Part shown: piece by piece, positions 42,363-52,000 of the stretch
Layout: every line of letters begins with the position of its first letter
Position numbering within the stretch: the stretch's first letter is position 1
Source of the DNA: an uncultured Alphaproteobacteria bacterium
Lineage (GTDB): Bacteria; Pseudomonadota; Alphaproteobacteria; Rs-D84
Reading direction: 5' to 3'
Assembly (NCBI GenBank): GCA_949082785.1
Contig: CARVLU010000004.1
Location: forward strand, 1 to 64,000
DNA: 64,000 bases
The notes under the pieces: generated by a model
Seen by the model: only the letters and a program-made list of their open reading frames with translations
Database searches by the model: none
Told to the model about the DNA's origin: nothing
Made by a program: the position numbers and the translations under genes

Positions 42363-42644
42363 ATGGCAACAATTACCAGAATGGATTTTGCAAACAAATT
42401 GCGTGAACAGTTCGGTCTGACCACGACGGATTCGTACAAACTGGTGGATGTGATTTTCGGGGAAATCCAGGAATCATTAATCCACGGCGAAGAAGTCAAG
42501 TTTGCGGGTCTGGGCAGTTTCAAGATTTTGGACAAGGCCCCACGTATGGGCCGCAACCCGAAAACGGGCGCGCCGGCGATTATTTCTGCGCGTCGCGTGG
42601 CAACATTCCGCCCCAGCACCGAATTCAGAAAACGTGTTGCGTAA
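42363..42644 (+). CDS. ihfA: Integration host factor alpha subunit
   Basis: 93 residues, HU/IHF fold. The beta-arm with Pro intercalation is in GRNPKTGAPAIISARRVATF; N-terminal TRMDFANKLREQFGL is IHF-alpha-like. DNA-bending protein. The fabH-ihfA pairing is common in alphaproteobacteria, supporting the alpha subunit over HU. Confidence 0.88.
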   Translation: MATITRMDFANKLREQFGLTTTDSYKLVDVIFGEIQESLIHGEEVKFAGLGSFKILDKAPRMGRNPKTGAPAIISARRVATFRPSTEFRKRVA

Positions 42645-42649
42645 ATCAT

Positions 42650-42682
42650 TAAAAACACCGGTAAATACCGGTGTTTTTTATT
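42650..42682 (+). terminator. Intrinsic terminator after ihfA
   Basis: AACACCGGTA/TACCGGTGTT followed by TTTT. Confidence 0.85.
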
Positions 42683-42703
42683 GGTTGCATCCCAGGATTG
42701 GTG

Positions 42704-42931
42704 TTACAAATTGTCGCGGCTGCGTTTTATCACCAGCAGTGCAAACGCCCCGTGAAAGAAACGACGCAGTATCCCGATATCAAACAGCGCCTGCCCACGT
42801 TCACATTTCTGATAATCTTTCTTGTTCATTTTCAATAATTTTGCCGCGTCGGCAACACTGATTTTCAAATGTTCGCGCGCATGACGCATCACGCTGCCAT
42901 AGTAATTGGCGTCGATTAATAATTTAGCCAT
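42704..42931 (-). CDS. Small XRE-like HTH protein, copy C
   Basis: 75 residues, AAGGAGTT before the ATG. Almost identical to copy B (one residue different) and inverted relative to it. Several synonymous differences exist between B and C, whereas the leader RNA upstream is identical, so the RNA is the more constrained or more recently homogenised part. Confidence 0.78.
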   Translation of the reverse strand: MAKLLIDANYYGSVMRHAREHLKISVADAAKLLKMNKKDYQKCERGQALFDIGILRRFFHGAFALLVIKRSRDNL

Positions 42932-42946
42932 AGTTTTAACTCCTTT

Positions 42947-43152
42947 ATAAAAACACCACCCAAGACATTTGGGTGGTTGGAGGTTCAAAACTATTAGTAC
43001 AATAGCGCTGTTTATTCAATATATTCACAGCCCCCCAACCGATTAAAGTTGGAGATAGTTTAATGTCATCACTGACAGTACTATTAGGTTTTGAAGCCTA
43101 CACCGGTTTCCCAATGCGAATCCAGTATATCGCACCCCGCGCGAAGTTTCAA
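42947..43152 (-). promoter_or_regulatory. Attenuator-type leader RNA, copy C, with promoter and terminator
   Basis: Minus strand. TTGAAA (43147-43152), 17 bp, TATACT (43124-43129). From the promoter to CCTCCAACC it is identical to copy B. P5 strands 43032-43040 and 42975-42983, P6 loop 43012-43026, GAAA hairpin 43101-43116, GTGA hairpin 43064-43077. The terminator is ACCACCC/GGGTGGT (42955-42977): both arms changed relative to copy B (ACCGCCC/GGGCGGT), which keeps the pair. Confidence 0.74.
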
Positions 43153-43186
43153 GAATTATATCACGCCAGGTGTGTTGGTTTATTGA

Positions 43187-43295
43187 CTGGATTGCCGCGC
43201 CACTATCGTGGCTCGCAATGACAAGGGTGATAAAGTTCCTGGAAATTAGACACCATTGTCATTGCGAAGGAGTGAAACGACTGCGGCAATCCAGT
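43187..43295. repeat. Palindromic repeat upstream of leader copy C
   Basis: CTGGATTGCCGCGCCA..GTGGCTCGCAATGACA and TTGTCATTGCGAAGGAGTG..GGCAATCCAG inverted arms, starting 35 bp beyond the leader -35 box, the same placement as in copies A and B. Confidence 0.72.
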
Positions 43296-43326
43296 GAATA
43301 AAATCCCCGCCATGGGCGGGGCGCAA

Positions 43327-43352
43327 ACAAAAAATCCCCCATACGGGGGATG
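43327..43352 (-). terminator. Intrinsic terminator after plsX
   Basis: Minus strand: ATCCCCC/GGGGGAT hairpin then TTTTTT. Confidence 0.8.
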
Positions 43353-43353
43353 A

Positions 43354-44418
43354 TTATTGTTCGGCCATTAATTCAGCCTTGATCGGTGCCAGCGCATCCA
43401 CATGCGCACTGATTTTATGATACACATCCGATTTGGTTAAATTCAGTGCACTGCGTATCGCGTTTGCGAACGCCAATGCGTCACTGTTGCCGTGTGTTTT
43501 AATCGCAAACCCACGCAGCCCCAAGAACATCGCCCCCGCATATGAACGCGGGTCAATTTTATGTTTCAAACGCTTGAACACATGGACCAAGAAAAATGCC
43601 CCGACAACCGCCAGCACAGATTTTTTCAAATTTTCCATCAACACGCGCTTAATCAATTTTGCGGTGCCTTCCACCGTTTTCAAAACGATGTTACCGGTGA
43701 ACCCGTCGGTGACGACAACCTGGACGTTACCGGCGCTGATATCGGTCCCTTCGACAAAGCCGATATATTCATACGGCAATTGGTCACGATGCGCCATCAG
43801 CAATTTGTTCAAACGTTGCAGGGTTTCGTTCCCCTTGGTGTCTTCTTCACCGATATTCAAAACACCCAATTTCGGATGGGGCATATGACCGATAACGTCG
43901 GCATAAACACTGCCCAGGATGGCAAAATCGAACAGATTTTCCGCATCACACCGAACATTGGCCCCCAAATCCAGCATGACAACGCGCGAATCCCCGCCGC
44001 CCGACGGCAACATGGTTGTGATTGCCGGACGCGAAATCCCATCGACCGTTTTCAGTGCCAATTTCGACAGCGCCATCAACACGCCGGTGTTACCCGCACT
44101 GATGACGGCGGTGGAATTACCTTCGCGGACATCTTTGATGGCCATATACATGGATGTATTCTGGGCATGGCGGATGACATCGCGCACCTTGTCCGTGCCA
44201 CGGATAACATCGGGCGCATGGATGATTTCACAATTGCGCGCGACGCGCGGATATTTGTTCATCATCTTGCGCAGACGTTTTTCATCGCCAAACACACGAA
44301 AGAATACCGTATCTTCGCCATTCTGGTACAGGAACTGGTTCATTCCACCCAACACGGCCCCGGGCGCCTTATCCCCGCCCATTGCATCAATTGAAATAAT
44401 TTGTTTTTCGCTGGACAT
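43354..44418 (-). CDS. plsX: Phosphate acyltransferase PlsX
   Basis: 354 residues from ATG 44418. Makes acyl-phosphate from acyl-ACP for phospholipid synthesis. Motifs ISIDAMGGDKAPGAVLGGMN, ISAGNTGVLMALSKLAL, MLDLGANVRCDAENL and VVVTDGFTGNIVLKTVEGTA. Follows rpmF as in many bacteria, but fabH is not next: an HTH/leader unit and an inverted fabH-ihfA pair follow. Confidence 0.94.
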   Translation of the reverse strand: MSSEKQIISIDAMGGDKAPGAVLGGMNQFLYQNGEDTVFFRVFGDEKRLRKMMNKYPRVARNCEIIHAPDVIRGTDKVRDVIRHAQNTSMYMAIKDVREGNSTAVISAGNTGVLMALSKLALKTVDGISRPAITTMLPSGGGDSRVVMLDLGANVRCDAENLFDFAILGSVYADVIGHMPHPKLGVLNIGEEDTKGNETLQRLNKLLMAHRDQLPYEYIGFVEGTDISAGNVQVVVTDGFTGNIVLKTVEGTAKLIKRVLMENLKKSVLAVVGAFFLVHVFKRLKHKIDPRSYAGAMFLGLRGFAIKTHGNSDALAFANAIRSALNLTKSDVYHKISAHVDALAPIKAELMAEQ

Positions 44419-44423
44419 AGCAC

Positions 44424-44468
44424 ATAAAAAAAGCAGAAGGCACAATTAAATGAACCGCCCCTTCTGCC
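44424..44468 (-). terminator. Terminator-like hairpin between rpmF and plsX
   Basis: Minus strand GGCAGAAGG..CCTTCTGC then TTTTTTT ends just before the plsX ATG; it probably lowers plsX expression relative to rpmF. Confidence 0.6.
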
Positions 44469-44486
44469 AATATATCTTGTTACAGA

Positions 44487-44636
44487 TTATTTAGACCCGC
44501 AAGCCGCGCAAACGTGATGCGGGCGTTTCTTTTCGCCGCATGCCTTGCAAACGGTGGACGGCATGATATTCAGCGCATCATGGGAACGACGCTGTGCGGA
44601 ACGTGCTTTGCTTGTTTTACTTTTTGGCGTTGCCAT
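44487..44636 (-). CDS. rpmF: 50S ribosomal protein L32
   Basis: 49 residues, MATPKSKTSKARSAQRRSHD. Zinc motif VCKACGEKKRPHH then CAACGSK (two CxxC pairs). An AAAGGATTG ribosome site precedes it. Stands before plsX in the usual order. Confidence 0.95.
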   Translation of the reverse strand: MATPKSKTSKARSAQRRSHDALNIMPSTVCKACGEKKRPHHVCAACGSK

Positions 44637-44811
44637 TTTACAATCCTTTTATAATTTACAATTGGACATTTTATTAAAATCTTGCGGATATGCAAGAAAA
44701 ACTTTACGTCGATGTCCGGTCCATGGGAATGCGACCACCCCCATCAGATTTCGCACCGTCTGCGCCCGGCCCATCATTGGGTCATCGGGCGCAATCGGTA
44801 CCACTGGGTCC

Positions 44812-47800
44812 TTAGATATCCAGCAACTGTTGCTGAACATTACCTTCGCGGGCCAATTTTTCCGCTTTTTCTTCTTCCTTGGCGATTTCGCGCACGCGGC
44901 GGACATATGCCCCGGTTCCAATCGGAATCAAACGACCCACAATCAGGTTTTCGTTAATCCCGACCAGTTTATCGGTCGCACCGCTGATGGCGGCATCAAC
45001 CAACACCTTGGTCGTCTGTTGGAACGACGCGTTGGAAATGAACGAACGTGATGTCAGGGATGCGCGGGTCAAACCGACCAAGACCTGGGATGCTTCGGCC
45101 GCTTTGCCGCCATCGCGGATAACGCGTGCATTTTCTTCTTCGAAATCGACGCGGTCAACCACTTGGCCCATCAAGAAGCCCGTATCGCCCGGATTGGTGA
45201 TTTCCACACGGCGTGTCATTTCACGAATCAAGATTTCAATATGTTTGTCGTTGATGATAACGCCCTGCAAACGGTAAACCTGCTGGATCTGTTCGACCAT
45301 AAATGTCGCCAATGCTTTCTGGCCCAAGATGCGCAGAATATCCTGCGGCACGGGGTCGCCATCGACCAGCTTTTCCGCCTTTTTCACGGTATCGCCGCTG
45401 CGCACCAACAGGTTTGTTCCCTTTGGCACGGCGTATTCGACCGGTGCGGTACCGTCATCGGGTTCGATACGGATGATGATTTTGGACTTGGCGTCTTCCA
45501 GTTCGATTGTCCCGTCAACTTCGGCCAGCAATGCCGGGTTGGTCGGGCGGCGGACTTCCAACAGCGCTTCGACGCGCGGCAGACCGCCAGTAATGTCGCT
45601 GGTACGTTTTGTCTGAACCGGGATGCGGGCCAAGATGTCGCCGGCGGCAACGCGGTCGCCGTTGGCCACATTCAGTACCGAATAAATCGGCAACAGATAT
45701 TCCGCAATCTTTTTCCCGCCCAGGGAAACCACATTCCCCTTGTCATCAACCAATGTTACCGCGGGCTTCAACGCCTTTTTGGTATTGGTCTTCCAATTGA
45801 TAACCTTGCGCGAAACGATACCGGTTACGGCGTCAACTTCTTCTTGGAACGAAACGTTTTCAACCAAATCGTTAAAGTTCACAATACCATCTTTTTCCGC
45901 GATGATGGTGTTGGAATACGGATCCCATTCGGCCACCTTGGCGCCCTTTTCAACACTGTCGCCGTCATTGACAATCAGCATTGACGCATACGGCAACGCC
46001 GCCGTGAACAGTTTGTCCCCCTTGTCATCGACAACGGACAATTCGCCGTTACGGGACAGCACCACAATACGGCCCACCGAATTTTTAATCGTGTTGACAC
46101 CCGACAATTTGATGGTCCCGGACACCGGCACTTCGATAAAGTGGCTTTCTGCGCCCCCGGACGCAATCCCCCCAATGTGGAAGGTACGCAGCGTCAACTG
46201 GGTCCCGGGTTCACCAATCGATTGCCCCGCGATAACACCGACCGCTTCGCCGACGTGGGCCAACGACCCGCGCGACAAATCCATACCATAACATTTGGCG
46301 CACAGACCGTCACTGCAACACGTCAAAACGCTGCGGACGTCAACGGACGGGATACCGGCTTCGTTAATCTTTTTGGCGGCGGATTTGGTGACCAATTCAC
46401 CGGCCGGCACAATAACTTCTTTGGTAATGGGATGAACGATGTCATGCGCCGCCGTACGGCCCAAAACAACATCCCCCAGCGCAACCGACAGGCTTGACCC
46501 CTGGTACACAGGTTTGGCTGTGATGTATTCGGTTGTACCGCAATCGTGTTCGGTAATAACGGTATTCTGGGCCAATTCCACCAAACGACGGGTCAAATAA
46601 CCCGCTTCGGCGGTTTTCAACGCCGTATCCGACATCCCCTTACGCGCACCGTGGGTGGACGTAAAGTATTCGGACATGGTCAGCCCTTCTTTAAAGTTCG
46701 AGATAATCGGAACTTCGATAATAGAACCGTCGGGTTTCTGCATCATACCACGCATACCGGCCAACTGCTGAATCTGACCCTTGGACCCACGGGCACCGGA
46801 CAACGCCATCATCAGAACGGAATTCCAATTGTCGCCTTCGGTCTTGCCCAACGCGGCATATGCCAAATCCCCCAGTTTATCGGTGGTTTTCTGCCACAAG
46901 TCAATCAACTTGTTATATCTTTCGCCATGGGACAGCAACCCATTCTGGTACTGCTGTTCGATTTCTTCGGCGGCTTTTTCCGCACCAGCAATCATTTCTT
47001 TCTTTTCTTCGGGGATGACGATATCGTCAAAACCGATGGAAATACCACTGCGCGCGGCCTGTTCGAACCCGGTGTTCTTTAAGGCGTCGGCCAACAGAAT
47101 CATATCTTTGTCGCCGCAACGTTCGTATGTTGTCGCCAACAGATTCTTGATTTCTTTCTTGGAAAATACTTTGTTGACCAAATCGAACGGCATGTTGTCT
47201 TTCTTGGGCAACAGTTCACCCAAAATCATGCGACCGGCGGTTGTTTTGTATGTCTTGCCATTGATACGCGCAACAATCGGTGTGTGCAGCGTGATGGTCT
47301 TGTTTTCCAGCGCCAGTTTGACTTCGTCCATATTGGCAAAGCGCGGTGATTTTTCCGTATGTTCGCCATTAATCAGCGAAATATAGTAAATCCCCAACAC
47401 CATGTCCTGGGACAATTCAATCATGGGTTCGCCGTTCGCGGGCGACAGAACGTTATTGGACGACAACATCAATGTGCGCGCTTCCAATTGCGCTTCCAGC
47501 GAAATGGGCACGTGCACGGACATCTGGTCACCGTCAAAGTCGGCATTAAATCCCTTACACACCAACGGGTGCAAACGGATAGCCTTGCCTTCGATCAAGA
47601 CGGGTTCAAACGCCAACAGGGACAAACGGTGCAATGTCGGCGCACGGTTCAACAGAACCGGATGCTGGTAAATAACCTTTTCCAGGATTTCCCAAACGAT
47701 TTCTTCGCCGTTTTCAACCATCTTGCGGGCGGTCTTTAACGTGTTGGCATAATCCCCCGCCAACAGACGCGCAAACACGAACGGTTTGAACAATTCCAAC

Positions 47801-48921
47801 GCCATTGTCTTGGGCAGCCCCACCTGGTGCAGTTTCAACGACGGCCCCGACACAATAACACTACGGCCGGAATAATCCACACGCTTACCCAACATGTTCA
47901 TACGGAAACGACCGGATTTCCCGCGCAACGAATCCGACAGAGATTTCAGCGGGCGGCGGTTTTGGGACACCATCGGGCGTGCCTTGTGACCGTTGTCAAA
48001 CAGGGAATCAACGGCTTCCTGTAACATGCGCTTTTCATTGCGGACGATGATTTCCGGCGCGTGCATGTCAATAAATCTTTTCAAACGGTTGTTACGGATA
48101 ATCACGCGACGATACAAATCGTTCAAATCGGACGCCGCAACGTGGCCCGCATCCAGTGTGACCAGCGGACGCATATCTGGCGGAATAACCGGCAGAATAT
48201 CCGGCAACATCCATGCCGGGTCGGTCTTGGATTCCAGGAATGCTTCGACCAGTTTCAATTGTTTGATTAACGCCTTGCGTTTGGCTTCGGATTTGGTTTC
48301 GGCCAATTCCGCGCGCAGACGGCGGCGTTCGTCACCCATATCCAGGTTGGCGATAATATTGCGCACGCCTTCGGCACCGATGCCGACATGGAACGCATCC
48401 GCGCCAAATTCTTCGACGGCGGCCTGGTATTCATCTTCGCTGATGACGTCGTACATTTTCAAAGACGTCAGCCCCGGTTCCGTCACGATATAGGCATCGT
48501 AATAGATAACCTGTTCCAGTTTTTTCTGGGGCAGATTATTCAACAGTGTTGCGATTTTGCCTTCGCGCATGAACCAAGTATGGGACACCGGCATGGCCAG
48601 TTTGATGTGCCCCATGCGTTCACGACGCACCGACGACGCGCCAATTTCCACGCCGCAACGTTCGCAGACCACGCCGCGGAACTTGATGCGTTTATATTTG
48701 CCGCACGCGCATTCATAATCTTTGACCGGTCCAAAAATCTGCTGACAGAACAACCCGTCTGCTTCTGGTTTCAAAGAATGATAGTTAATTGTTTCCGGCT
48801 TTTTAACTTCGCCATGGGACCAAGACAGGATTTCTTCGGGCGATGCGATTGTGATTCGCAGGGCGTCGAACTGTTCTTTGGTTTCGATTTGTCCAAATAT
48901 CTTTTGCAACATATTGGTCAT
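44812..48921 (-). CDS. rpoC: DNA-directed RNA polymerase subunit beta'
   Basis: 1369 residues from ATG 48921 (AAGGAGC upstream). Catalytic Mg site NADFDGDQMSVHVP (~450); zinc finger 1 CACGKYKRIKFRGVVCERCG (~50-70); zinc site 2 CCSDGLCAKCYG; bridge-helix and trigger-loop region GARGSKGQIQQLAGMRGMM. Length is typical of alphaproteobacteria. Follows rpoB after an 81-bp spacer with a GTGACCGA/TCGGTCAC hairpin. Confidence 0.97.
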   Translation of the reverse strand: MTNMLQKIFGQIETKEQFDALRITIASPEEILSWSHGEVKKPETINYHSLKPEADGLFCQQIFGPVKDYECACGKYKRIKFRGVVCERCGVEIGASSVRRERMGHIKLAMPVSHTWFMREGKIATLLNNLPQKKLEQVIYYDAYIVTEPGLTSLKMYDVISEDEYQAAVEEFGADAFHVGIGAEGVRNIIANLDMGDERRRLRAELAETKSEAKRKALIKQLKLVEAFLESKTDPAWMLPDILPVIPPDMRPLVTLDAGHVAASDLNDLYRRVIIRNNRLKRFIDMHAPEIIVRNEKRMLQEAVDSLFDNGHKARPMVSQNRRPLKSLSDSLRGKSGRFRMNMLGKRVDYSGRSVIVSGPSLKLHQVGLPKTMALELFKPFVFARLLAGDYANTLKTARKMVENGEEIVWEILEKVIYQHPVLLNRAPTLHRLSLLAFEPVLIEGKAIRLHPLVCKGFNADFDGDQMSVHVPISLEAQLEARTLMLSSNNVLSPANGEPMIELSQDMVLGIYYISLINGEHTEKSPRFANMDEVKLALENKTITLHTPIVARINGKTYKTTAGRMILGELLPKKDNMPFDLVNKVFSKKEIKNLLATTYERCGDKDMILLADALKNTGFEQAARSGISIGFDDIVIPEEKKEMIAGAEKAAEEIEQQYQNGLLSHGERYNKLIDLWQKTTDKLGDLAYAALGKTEGDNWNSVLMMALSGARGSKGQIQQLAGMRGMMQKPDGSIIEVPIISNFKEGLTMSEYFTSTHGARKGMSDTALKTAEAGYLTRRLVELAQNTVITEHDCGTTEYITAKPVYQGSSLSVALGDVVLGRTAAHDIVHPITKEVIVPAGELVTKSAAKKINEAGIPSVDVRSVLTCCSDGLCAKCYGMDLSRGSLAHVGEAVGVIAGQSIGEPGTQLTLRTFHIGGIASGGAESHFIEVPVSGTIKLSGVNTIKNSVGRIVVLSRNGELSVVDDKGDKLFTAALPYASMLIVNDGDSVEKGAKVAEWDPYSNTIIAEKDGIVNFNDLVENVSFQEEVDAVTGIVSRKVINWKTNTKKALKPAVTLVDDKGNVVSLGGKKIAEYLLPIYSVLNVANGDRVAAGDILARIPVQTKRTSDITGGLPRVEALLEVRRPTNPALLAEVDGTIELEDAKSKIIIRIEPDDGTAPVEYAVPKGTNLLVRSGDTVKKAEKLVDGDPVPQDILRILGQKALATFMVEQIQQVYRLQGVIINDKHIEILIREMTRRVEITNPGDTGFLMGQVVDRVDFEEENARVIRDGGKAAEASQVLVGLTRASLTSRSFISNASFQQTTKVLVDAAISGATDKLVGINENLIVGRLIPIGTGAYVRRVREIAKEEEKAEKLAREGNVQQQLLDI

Positions 48922-49002
48922 GTATTTTTGCTCCTTATCGTCGCTAAAAGTGCTAGTGGCAAGTGTGACCGACAGCATCATCGGTCACGAATGCCCCCGC
49001 CA

Positions 49003-52000
49003 CTAATCAATTTTCTTCGGTGTCATGGCCAGCCCCAGCCCGCGCAATTCACGTACAAATACGTTAAAGGCTTCTGGTGTGCCGGTTTGGATGTCGTTGC
49101 TGCCGGAAATGATGGATTCGTACATCTTGTTTCGGCCCGCGATGTCGTCCGATTTGACGGTCAACATTTCGCGCAACAAGTGTGCGGCGCCATGCGCTTC
49201 CAACGCCCAAACTTCCATTTCCCCCAGTCGCTGACCACCCATGTGGGCTTTACCGGACAACGGCTGTTGTGTAACCAGGGAATAATTACCAATCGAACGT
49301 GCGTGAATCTTTTCATCAACAAAGTGATGCAGTTTCAGCATGTACATCACGCCAACGGTTACCGGACGTGCAAACTTTTCACCCGTCATCCCGTCGTACA
49401 GGGTGAACTGACCGGTTTCCGGCAATTTTGCCAGTTTCAACATCCGACGAATATCTTCGGGTGTGGCCCCGTCGAACGTCGGTGTCGCCATCGGAACACC
49501 ATTGCGTAACAAAGCGGCTTCGGCGCGGACATCGGTATCGGTCATTTTATCCAGTTTTTCGGATACATCTTTGCCATATACCTTGCCCATGACGCTGCGC
49601 AAATCATCTGTCACGGCACGTTTTTGTTTGACTTCTTCCAGAACATCGCCAATCTGCTGGCCCAGTGTACGGGCGGCCATGCCCAAGTGGGTTTCCAGAA
49701 TCTGACCAATGTTCATACGCGACGGTACCCCCAACGGGTTCAAGACCAAGTCAACCGGTGTCCCATCGGCCAGGTGCGGCATGTCTTCGATCGGGACAAC
49801 CTTGGAAACAATACCCTTGTTCCCGTGACGACCGGCCATTTTATCCCCGGGCTGTAACTTCATCTTGTGCGCGATATAGACCTTGACTTCTTTCAAGACG
49901 CCTGCGTTCAACGAATTGCTTTCGGTTGCCTTGGCCACTTCGGCGTCGGCTTTTTCGTTCAACAGCTTTAATTTAATAATATGCTGTTCGCGCAATTCAT
50001 CGATACGTGTCTGCGCTTCTTTGTTGCGCACGACAATTTTCTTCATATCGGCGGGGCGGATACCTTCGAACACTTCTTCGGTCAGCTTTTTCCCGACAAA
50101 CGGTTTCAAGCTGCCTGTGCCGGCGTCAATAACGGCGCCTTCGGCGATTTGGAAGATTTGGTCGGCAAAGCCCTTTTCGATAATGGCGATTTCTTCTTCG
50201 CGGTCTTTGTTAATCTTTTCGATTTTTTGCAGTTCAATCATCTGGGTGCGTTCGTCTTTTTTGACACCATGACGGGTCAAGACGTTCACGCCGATAACTG
50301 TCCCTTCTTCGTTCGGCCCCACGCGCAGCGATGTATCTTTGACATTCAATGCCTTTTCCCCAAAGATGTTGCGCAACAGCGCTTCTTCCGGGGTCAGCAG
50401 TGTTTCAGATTTCGGCGAAACACGACCGACCAAGATGTCGCCCTGTTTCACGCGTGCACCGACGTAAATAATACCGGATTCGTCCAGATTTTTCAGTGCT
50501 TCTTCGCTGACGTTCGGGATGTCGCGGGTAAAGCTTTCCGGCCCCAACTGCGTATCACGAACCTTGAATTCTTTTTCAACGATTTTAACCGAAGTATAAA
50601 CGTCGTCGCGGGAAATGCGTTCGGAAATAACGATAGAGTCTTCATAGTTATACCCACGCCACGGCATGAACGCGACCAAAACGTTGCGTCCCAATGCCAA
50701 TTCACCGTAATTCATCGACGAACCGTCGGCAATGATGTCGCCCGCGGAAATGCGGTCGCCCACCTTGACCAGGGGTTTCTGATGAATCAACGTTTCACTG
50801 TTGGACCGTTCGAATTTTTCCAGGTTGTAAATATCAACCCCGGTCACAACGTTGCGGCTGTTCATACATTTAACCACGATACGGTTTGCATCAACGGATT
50901 CAACGACACCGCTGTGTTTTGCAACCTTACCGGTGCGGGAATCACGCGCCACTTCGCGTTCGATACCGGTCCCGACCAGCGGGGCTTCGACGCGCAACAA
51001 CGGCACGGCCTGGCGTTGCATGTTCGAACCCATCAACGCACGGTTGGCGTCGTCCGATTCAACGAACGGAATCAAACCGGTTGCGATGGACATAACCTGA
51101 CGCGGTTCAACGTCGATTAAATCGATTTCTTCTTTGGGCACCATGGTAAATTCGCCGTCAACGCGTGCGGTCACGACGTCTTCGGACAGAATGCCCGCGG
51201 CGGTTGTGGGTGTGTTACCCTGGGCGATTTTGTGGCCCAATTCTTCGTCCGCCGTCAGATAAACGATTTTATCTGTAATTTTACTGTTTTCGACCACATA
51301 GTACGGTGTTTCAATAAATCCATACGGATTTACACGTGCATACGCGGCCAAATGGTTAATCAGCCCAATGTTGGCCCCTTCGGGGGTGTGGATGGGGCAC
51401 AAACGGCCATAGTGTGTCGGGTGAACGTCGCGGACGTCGATACCGGCGCGATCGCGGTTCAACCCACCCGGCCCCAGGGCCGAAATACGACGCTTGTGTT
51501 CCAATTCTGCCAACGGGTTGTACGCGTCCATAAACTGGGACAATTGGGACGTGCCCAAGAATTCAGACACCAGCGACATCAACGGTTTAACGTTAATGAC
51601 ATCCTGGGGCTGCATATTGGCAATATTCGGGCTGGACAGCGCTTCGCGGACCAGACGTTCGATACGAACCATCCCGGTGCGGAAATTCTGTTCCAACAAT
51701 TCGCCAACGGTGCGGACGCGACGGTTCGACAGATTGTCGATATCATCGACGACGTCTTTGCGATCGATAATGTTGGTCAGTGTTTTCAACACGGCCAAGA
51801 AATCCGCCTTGGTCAACAAACGTTCATCTTCGGGCTTCTTGCCGGATTCGATTTTCAGACGCTTGTTCATTTTAAAGCGGCCCACCGCCGACAAATCATA
51901 ATACGCGGCTTCAAATCCCTGGCGCAGGAACAGATTGATGGCCGCTTCCAGTGTCGGACGTTCGCCCGGACGGATAATGTTATAAATTTCAATCAACGCT

